Below, piece by piece: positions 58,688-64,000 of a stretch of DNA of 64,000 nucleotides. This DNA is from Byssovorax sp. (GTDB lineage: Bacteria; Myxococcota_A; Polyangia; Polyangiales; Polyangiaceae), in NCBI GenBank assembly GCA_025362495.1, contig JANYGI010000131.1:1-64000 (forward strand), given 5' to 3'. The notes below the pieces were generated by a model. That model searched no databases. It was not told the DNA's origin and saw only the letters and a program-made list of their open reading frames with translations. Made by a program: the position numbers and the translations under genes. The stretch's first letter is position 1, and each line of letters begins with the position of its first letter.

Positions 58688-59884
58688 ATGGCGGGGGGAA
58701 CCACACGCTCGCTCTTCGACGAGCTGCACTCGAGCTTCCGCGATCGCTGGAACGAGCTGCTCGGCAGCGCGCGCGAGGGTGACGACGACGGCGCGTTTCG
58801 CCTGCGCCACCCCGTCCAGTCGGACTCCTCGCACCTCGCGTCGGCGCTGTTCCAGAGCGTCGGCGCGCGTATGACGCCGGGCCACCGCGTCGAGCTCGTC
58901 GACAACGGCCGCGTGTTCGACGTGCTCGTCGCCGAGATCGCCAGGGCCCGCACCAGCGTCAACATCGTCCTCTACATCTGGGAAGAGGGCGTCGCCTCGG
59001 ATCGCGTCGTCGCCGCGCTCGAGGATCGCGCGCGGAGCGGCGTCCGCTGCCGGGTCCTCGTCGACGCGGTGGGCAGCCCCGATTTCGGCGGGTCGCTCGG
59101 CCCGAGGCTCGCGCAGATCGGCTGTGAAACGCGGATATTTCGCCCCTCGGTCCGGAGCGCGGGCCTCGCGCGCAACCACCGCAAGATCGTGATCCTCGAC
59201 GGCGCCGTCGCGCTCACCGGGGGCTTCGGGATCCGCGACAGCTGGCTCGGTGACGGGTGCAGCGAAGGCGCGTGGCGCGACACCAGCGTGTGCTTCGCGG
59301 GGCCCGCCGTCGCCGACGCGCAGCAGGCCTTCGCCGAGAACTGGCAGGAGGCCGGCGGCCCGCTCCTGCCGCTCGAAGACTTCCCGGCGCTGGCGTCGTT
59401 CGGCGGCGCCGGCGTGGCCTTCGTCGGCAGCACCGCGCACCCGATCGTCACGCGAGCCGAGCGCCTCACGCAGCTCCTGATCGCCGCGGCGACGAAGCGC
59501 CTCTGGATCGCCAACGCGTACTTCGTCCCGTCGCGCGCCATCCTCGACAAGCTCGGCGCGAAGGCCAGCGAGGGCGTCGACGTGCGGGTGCTGGTCGCCG
59601 GCCAGAAGAGCGACTCGAAGAGCTCGTTCGGCGTCCAGCAGTTCCATTACGGAGAGCTGATCGAGCGCGGCGTCCGCGTCTGGGAGTACCGGCCGTCGAT
59701 GCTCCACGCGAAGACGATGATGATCGACGATCACCTGGTGCTCGTGGGCTCGGTCAACCTCGACCCGCTCTCGCTCAACACGCTCGACGAGGGGGCGCTC
59801 GTCGTCGAGAACCCGCGCCTTGCCGCCGCGCTCGCGGGCACCTACCTCGATGACTGCGCTCGAGCCGAGCTGCTGACCGAATAG
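58688..59884 (+). CDS. Phospholipase D-family protein, cardiolipin-synthase-like
   Basis: The 398-residue protein has both HKD motifs of the phospholipase D family: NHRKIVILDG (HxK, then D four residues later) and LHAKTMMIDDHLVLVGSVN. Each lies in a typical block with PSRAILDK-like and FVLIYIWEEG-like strands (VNIVLYIWEEGVASDRV; WIANAYFVPSRAILDKLG). Cardiolipin synthases of this type usually have two N-terminal TM helices; none is seen here, so it could be soluble or peripheral. Likely activities are cardiolipin synthesis or phosphodiester hydrolysis. ATG 58688 overlaps closely with the TPR gene end. Confidence 0.85.
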   Translation: MAGGTTRSLFDELHSSFRDRWNELLGSAREGDDDGAFRLRHPVQSDSSHLASALFQSVGARMTPGHRVELVDNGRVFDVLVAEIARARTSVNIVLYIWEEGVASDRVVAALEDRARSGVRCRVLVDAVGSPDFGGSLGPRLAQIGCETRIFRPSVRSAGLARNHRKIVILDGAVALTGGFGIRDSWLGDGCSEGAWRDTSVCFAGPAVADAQQAFAENWQEAGGPLLPLEDFPALASFGGAGVAFVGSTAHPIVTRAERLTQLLIAAATKRLWIANAYFVPSRAILDKLGAKASEGVDVRVLVAGQKSDSKSSFGVQQFHYGELIERGVRVWEYRPSMLHAKTMMIDDHLVLVGSVNLDPLSLNTLDEGALVVENPRLAAALAGTYLDDCARAELLTE

Positions 59885-59897
59885 CCGAGGGGGCTCG

Positions 59898-61235
59898 ATG
59901 GATCATCTCACCTATGCGCGCGCCCAGATGGGCTTCTCGCTCGCGTTTCACATGCTCTTCGCCGCCGTCGGCGTCGCGCTGCCGCTCTTCATGGTCATCG
60001 CCGACGTGCTCTTCCGGCGCACGGGCGATCGCGACTGGCTCGAGTTCTCGAAGCGGATGGCCAAGGGCACGGCGATCCTCTTCGCCGTCGGCGCCGTCTC
60101 GGGCACGGCGCTGTCGTTCGAGCTCGGCCTCCTGTGGCCGAACTTCATGGGCACCTTCGGCGACATCATCGGCCTCCCCTTCGCGATGGAGGGCTTCGCC
60201 TTCTTCACCGAGGCCATTTTTCTCGGCATTTATCTCTACGGGCGCGGCCGCATCCCGGGCGGGCTCCACCTCGCAGCCGGCGTCGGCGTCGCCCTGAGCG
60301 GCGCCGTCTCGGCCTTCTTCGTCACGCTCGTGAACGCGACGATGAATCTGCCTCGCGGCTTCGACATGGTGAACGGGCACCCGACCAACATCGATCCGCT
60401 CGCGGCGATGTTCAGCGTCCCGTGGAAGCACGAGACGCTGCACGCGCTGCTGGCCTGCTACCAGGCGACGGCCTTCGCGCTGGCCGGCATCCACGCGGCC
60501 GTGCTGCTCCGTCACCCGAAGAGCTCGCTCTTCCGCAAGGCGTTCGCCGTCTCGCTCGCGGTCGCCTCGGTGACGGCGCTGCTCCAGCCGATCTCCGGCG
60601 ATCACTCCGCGCACTCCATCGCCGAGAGCGAGCCGCTCAAGCTCGCCGCGGCCGAGGCGCACTTCAAGACGCAGACCCACGCGCCGCTCCACATCGGCGG
60701 GATCCCCGACGTGAACGCGGGCGAGGTGCACTATGGAATCGAGATCCCGAGCGGCCTCTCGCTCCTCGCGACGCACGATCCCGCGGCCGAAGTGAAGGGC
60801 CTGAACGACTTCCCGCGCGAGGACTGGCCGCCTGTCGCGAAGACGCACTACGCGTTCGAGGTCATGGTCGGCGCCGGCTCGGCGATGGCGCTGCTCGCCG
60901 TCGTCGCGGGCTTCCTCGCGTGGCGAAAGAAGGGGCTCCCGGACTCGCGGCTCTTCCTCTGGGCGGTGGTCGCGTCAGGCCCGCTCGGCTTCATCGCGCT
61001 CGAGGCCGGGTGGCTCGTGACCGAGCTCGGACGGCAGCCGTGGATCATGCACGGGGTGATGCGCACGCGCGACGCGGTGACGCCGTTTCCCCAGCTCTTG
61101 CCGCCTTTCTGGACGTTCACGTTCCTGTATCTCTTCCTCGGGGTGACGGTGGTTTACCTGCTCTTCCGGCAGCTCCGCGCCGCGCCGATCGAGGCCGCGC
61201 CTCCCAGCGTCGGAGGCTCCGATGCCCACCACTGA
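59898..61235 (+). CDS. cydA: Cytochrome bd ubiquinol oxidase subunit I
   Basis: The 445-residue protein has the CydA pattern of nine TM helices. Recognisable blocks are RAQMGFSLAFHMLFAAVGV with the heme ligand H18, the GLPFAMEGFAFFTEAIFLG helix, FHETLHALLACYQ-type heme-ligand region (here KHETLHALLACYQATAF), and GRQPWIMHGVMRTRDAVT near the end. The Q-loop is short, as in the cyanide-insensitive subtype. It oxidises quinol and reduces O2 at the inner membrane. The gene overlaps cydB by 14 bases. GAGGGGG precedes the ATG. Confidence 0.93.
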   Translation: MDHLTYARAQMGFSLAFHMLFAAVGVALPLFMVIADVLFRRTGDRDWLEFSKRMAKGTAILFAVGAVSGTALSFELGLLWPNFMGTFGDIIGLPFAMEGFAFFTEAIFLGIYLYGRGRIPGGLHLAAGVGVALSGAVSAFFVTLVNATMNLPRGFDMVNGHPTNIDPLAAMFSVPWKHETLHALLACYQATAFALAGIHAAVLLRHPKSSLFRKAFAVSLAVASVTALLQPISGDHSAHSIAESEPLKLAAAEAHFKTQTHAPLHIGGIPDVNAGEVHYGIEIPSGLSLLATHDPAAEVKGLNDFPREDWPPVAKTHYAFEVMVGAGSAMALLAVVAGFLAWRKKGLPDSRLFLWAVVASGPLGFIALEAGWLVTELGRQPWIMHGVMRTRDAVTPFPQLLPPFWTFTFLYLFLGVTVVYLLFRQLRAAPIEAAPPSVGGSDAHH

Positions 61236-62259
61236 GCTCCTCCTCGGTGGCGTGATGATGGCCGCGCTCTGCCTCTACGCCGTCTTCGGCGGGGCCGATT
61301 TCGGCGGCGGCGTCTGGGATCTCTTCGCCTCGGGCCCGCGCAAGGCCGAGCAGCGCGCGCTGATCGAGAAGGCCATCGGCCCGATCTGGGAGGCCAACCA
61401 CGTCTGGCTCATCCTGGCGATCGTGATCCTGTTCGCGGCCTTTCCCACGGCGTATTCGGCGATCTCGATCGCGCTCCACATCCCGCTCACGCTCTTCGTG
61501 GTCGGGGTGGTCTTCCGCGGCTCCGCGTTCACGTTTCGCGCCTACGACGATCGCAACGATCGGCGTCAGCAGCGCTGGGGGCTGCTCTTCTCGCTCGCGA
61601 GCGTGGTCGCGCCGATCCTCCTCGGCGTCCTCGCCGGGACCGTCGCCTCGGGGGAAATCCACGTCGTCGCGGGCGTGGTCACGAGCGGGTACGTCGCGCC
61701 GTGGCTCGCGCCGTTCCCGATCTTCGTCGGCCTCTTCGCGCTGGCGCTCTTCGCGTACCAGGCGGCCGTGTTCCTCACCGCCGAGGCCGACGCGGCGGGC
61801 GCCGCCGAGCTCACGTCGGACTTCCGGCAGCGCGCGCTCATCGCCGGCGCTCTCGTCGGCGCGGTCGCCCTCGTGACGTTCGGGCTCTCGTTCGGCGCCG
61901 CCCCGCGCATCAGCGCCGGCCTCACCGAGCGGCCGTGGACGTGGCCGCTCCACCTCGCGACGGCCGCGGCCGCGACGACGGCGTTCTCGGCGCTGTGGAA
62001 GCGCAGGTTCGCCGTCGCGCGCTTCGCGGTCGTCGCGCAGACGGTCCTGATCCTCCTCGGCTGGGCGGCGTCGCAGTACCCGTACCTGCTCGTGCCGTCG
62101 CACACGCTGAGCAGCGCCGCCGCGAACCCGCGCACCCAGGGCCTCTTGCTCATCGCGATCGCCGCGGGCTCGGTGCTGCTGTTCCCCTCGCTCTACGTGC
62201 TCTATCGCGTCTTCAAGGGCGAGCGGCCGTTTCGCGTGCTCGACCGCAGCAAGGAGTGA
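61222..62259 (+). CDS. cydB: Cytochrome bd ubiquinol oxidase subunit II
   Basis: The 345-residue protein shows CydB features: nine TM helices, the opening GADFGGGVWDLFA, EANHVWLILAIVILFAAFPT, PLTLFVVGVVFRGSAFTFRA and AASQYPYLLVPSHTL. It pairs with CydA in the bd oxidase complex. It starts inside the last 14 bases of cydA, so translation is coupled. No cydC/D or cydX is visible in the window. Confidence 0.92.
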   Translation: MPTTELLLGGVMMAALCLYAVFGGADFGGGVWDLFASGPRKAEQRALIEKAIGPIWEANHVWLILAIVILFAAFPTAYSAISIALHIPLTLFVVGVVFRGSAFTFRAYDDRNDRRQQRWGLLFSLASVVAPILLGVLAGTVASGEIHVVAGVVTSGYVAPWLAPFPIFVGLFALALFAYQAAVFLTAEADAAGAAELTSDFRQRALIAGALVGAVALVTFGLSFGAAPRISAGLTERPWTWPLHLATAAAATTAFSALWKRRFAVARFAVVAQTVLILLGWAASQYPYLLVPSHTLSSAAANPRTQGLLLIAIAAGSVLLFPSLYVLYRVFKGERPFRVLDRSKE

Positions 62260-62316
62260 GCATGCCGCGATGGGACGCGGCGATCGCAGAGTGGTCAAGC
62301 GAAAGGGCGCGCCCTC

Positions 62317-64000
62317 TCACTCCCCGAGGTGGCGGGCCTTCGGATCGCTCATGCGATAACGATCGAGCATCGTCAGCGTGGCATTGAGCGAAGCGTCGTA
62401 GTTGAGCACGTTGCCCTTCGGCGTCGCGTACTCGAGGTAGAGGTTGTCGTCGGTGGAGATGGGCTGAGGCCCGTCGCCCTCGGCCGACTCGGCGACGAAG
62501 CGATCGAGCTCGGGGCCCGAGGCGACGAGCTCGGCGAAGAGATCTTCGAAGTGCTTGCCGTCGAGGGTCGCGCGCAGCGCGGGGCGATCCTCGAGCGCGT
62601 GGAGCCGGGCCTTCGAGGCCACGAGCGGCGACGAGCCGGCGACGAGGATCCCCTGCGCGCCGCCGACGAAGAGCGCCACGTGCGGGAACACGCCGCGCAG
62701 CGTGCGCACGATCGACGCGAGCTCGCGCCGGCGGATGTGGTGGAGCTGCACCCACTGCTGGAGGATCCCGGTCGGCGCGAGGCGGGCGCGCACCAGCTCG
62801 TAGAACTCGTGGCTGTAGAGGCTCGCCGCGCCGGCGAACCACACCGAGGTGAGCTCGATCGTCACCAGATCGTAGGGCGCGCTGGCGACGAGGAGCACGT
62901 TGCGGCCGTCGTTGAGATCGAGGTGCACGCGAGGGTCGTCGAGCGCGTGGAAGCTCTGGTCGGCGAAGTAGCGGCGCGACGCCTCGACGATCGCCGGCGA
63001 GATCTCGGCGACGTCGATCCGCTGCCACGGGTACGCGGCGATGGTCCCGACGGTGGTGCCGGTGCCGAGGCCGATGACGAGGGCGCGATCGAAGTGGTCG
63101 ACGAACAGGGAAGGGAAGTGGGCGAAGCGCCGCTGCGCGTTCATCTCCAGGCCGTTGTCGCCCTGGAATTTCCCGTTGGTGTACATCGTCGTCACCGGCC
63201 CACGATGGACCACGGTGGTGACGCCGCCGTGCACGTCTTCGCGGACGAAGTCGATGCTGTCGGGCGGCGGGCCCACCGTGAAGTACACGTTCGCGCCGCT
63301 CGTGAGGCGCGCCACGTCCCACTTCGGCAGGAGCAGCGCCAGCGCGAAGGCCACGCCGGCCGTCATCCACGATCGCGCCCGCTCGCTCGCCGCGACGCCG
63401 GTGCCGCGCGCCGCCGCGAGCGAGGCGACCGCTAGCGCCGCGGCCACGAAGCCGAGGGCGCGCTGCGAGCCGAGCGCGGGCAGGAGCACGTAGCCGGTGA
63501 GGATCGATCCGGCGATGGTGCCGAGCGTGTTGGCGACGGTGAGGCGACCGACGCGCGAGGCCACGTCGGCGCGGCCGGCGATGCGCTCGAGCAGCAGCGG
63601 GAACGTCGAGCCCATCCACAGCGTCGGCAGGACCAGGATCACCAGCGCCGCGAGGGCGCGGCAGACCTCGCGGCCGCCCCACGACGAGACGTATTTCCCC
63701 GCGAAGAGGAAGAGCCGCGGGAGCTGATCCCAGAGCGGCAGCGTGGCCGCGAGGGCGATCGCCGCGAACGCGAGGCCGCGCGAGAGGGCCGCGGGCCCGT
63801 GGCGCCGCGCGAAGGCCGGCGTGCGCGCCGCGCCGATCGAGAGGCACACCAGGAACACCGCGAGCATCAGGCCGAAGGCGTAGGCGCTGTTGCCGATCAG
63901 GAGCGCGAGGAGGTGGGTCTGCACGACCTCGGCGGCGAAGACGAGGAACCCCGAGGCGGCCGCGAGCGTGAGCAGCAAACCCTCGTCTTCGAGGGGTTTC
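62317..64000 (-). CDS. Spermidine-synthase-like membrane protein (5' end cut by window edge)
   Basis: From the window edge the minus-strand frame is open to a stop at 62317, giving about 560 residues. The N-terminal half has about eight TM helices (LTLAAASGFLVFAAEVVQTH, AYAFGLMLAVFLVCLSIGA, VCRALAALVILVLPTLWMG). The second half holds a spermidine-synthase fold with SAM/aminopropyl binding motif ALVIGLGTGTTVGTIAAYPW, DVAEISPAIVEASRRYF and LDLNDGRNVLLVASAPYDLV. Such fused proteins occur widely in Myxococcota; catalysis is uncertain, since some lack polyamine-binding residues. A TTG at 63978 could start it, but the frame continues to the edge, so the true start may lie outside. Confidence 0.8.
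   Translation of the reverse strand, partial: KPLEDEGLLLTLAAASGFLVFAAEVVQTHLLALLIGNSAYAFGLMLAVFLVCLSIGAARTPAFARRHGPAALSRGLAFAAIALAATLPLWDQLPRLFLFAGKYVSSWGGREVCRALAALVILVLPTLWMGSTFPLLLERIAGRADVASRVGRLTVANTLGTIAGSILTGYVLLPALGSQRALGFVAAALAVASLAAARGTGVAASERARSWMTAGVAFALALLLPKWDVARLTSGANVYFTVGPPPDSIDFVREDVHGGVTTVVHRGPVTTMYTNGKFQGDNGLEMNAQRRFAHFPSLFVDHFDRALVIGLGTGTTVGTIAAYPWQRIDVAEISPAIVEASRRYFADQSFHALDDPRVHLDLNDGRNVLLVASAPYDLVTIELTSVWFAGAASLYSHEFYELVRARLAPTGILQQWVQLHHIRRRELASIVRTLRGVFPHVALFVGGAQGILVAGSSPLVASKARLHALEDRPALRATLDGKHFEDLFAELVASGPELDRFVAESAEGDGPQPISTDDNLYLEYATPKGNVLNYDASLNATLTMLDRYRMSDPKARHLGE

Noticed and set aside
1-64000. tRNA and rRNA genes
   Set aside because: I looked for anticodon-arm/T-arm patterns (GTTCGAATC-type) in gaps and saw none convincing; one GGTTCGAATCC-like stretch at about 15010 lies inside the protease gene.

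Overview
The window is very GC-rich and almost fully coding: 48 protein genes or gene parts, no gap above 300 bases, and no rRNA, tRNA, CRISPR array, transposase or phage module that I can see. The organism is most likely a myxobacterium (Myxococcota, probably Polyangiales). The signs are strong G/C third-position bias, many lipoproteins with low-complexity Gly/Ser/Pro/Ala linkers, a Ser/Thr kinase and a PP2C phosphatase, a delta-proteobacterial long-form C-terminal protease, and genes for sterol synthesis. This placement is inference from gene content.

Layout. 1-4341: a c-di-GMP-type EAL/HDOD protein cut by the window edge, a zinc-ribbon/kinase/FGE-fold fusion, a metallo-hydrolase lipoprotein, an AraC-type remnant and a monooxygenase-like protein. 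4457-9141: a four-gene minus-strand operon encoding a two-heme-motif lipoprotein, a one-heme-motif lipoprotein, another lipoprotein and a Tat-exported protein. 9301-21615: housekeeping and envelope genes (hemD, TerB-like, long Ctp protease, tatA, an LptF/G-like permease, beta-barrel and Smr proteins, ilvE). From about 20280 the base and codon use shifts, halfway through ilvE, and the shift continues through the next lipoprotein.

22334-28979: a chaperone cluster. It holds a DUF2760 protein, two divergent Hsp70 homologues (the second with a DUF3731-type C-terminal region), a LuxR-type regulator between them, and a small membrane-anchored protein with a DnaJ-like cysteine cluster but no J domain. 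28998-33356: a propeller/phosphoesterase lipoprotein and a protein of unknown function. 33369-40456: a sterol gene cluster with squalene synthase, divergent from a squalene monooxygenase-like FAD enzyme, SdmB-like and SdmA-like C-4 demethylation enzymes, and an oxidosqualene cyclase with the DCTAE motif. Together they could take farnesyl diphosphate to lanosterol-type sterol and begin C-4 demethylation.

40459-64000: envelope proteins (a DUF4139 lipoprotein with an OmpA-like insert, several barrel-like proteins), a class I methyltransferase and an atypical aldehyde dehydrogenase, an RluA-type pseudouridine synthase, class III fructose bisphosphatase, a PP2C phosphatase with a cyclic-nucleotide-binding domain, a TPR protein, a cardiolipin-synthase-like enzyme, cytochrome bd oxidase (cydAB) and a membrane spermidine-synthase-like protein cut by the right edge.

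Two genome-scale signals stand out. A roughly 130-bp inverted-repeat element occurs twice, once just upstream of the cyclase. A TAnnnT hexamer recurs 6-13 bases upstream of many start codons, which suggests widespread leaderless or near-leaderless transcription.
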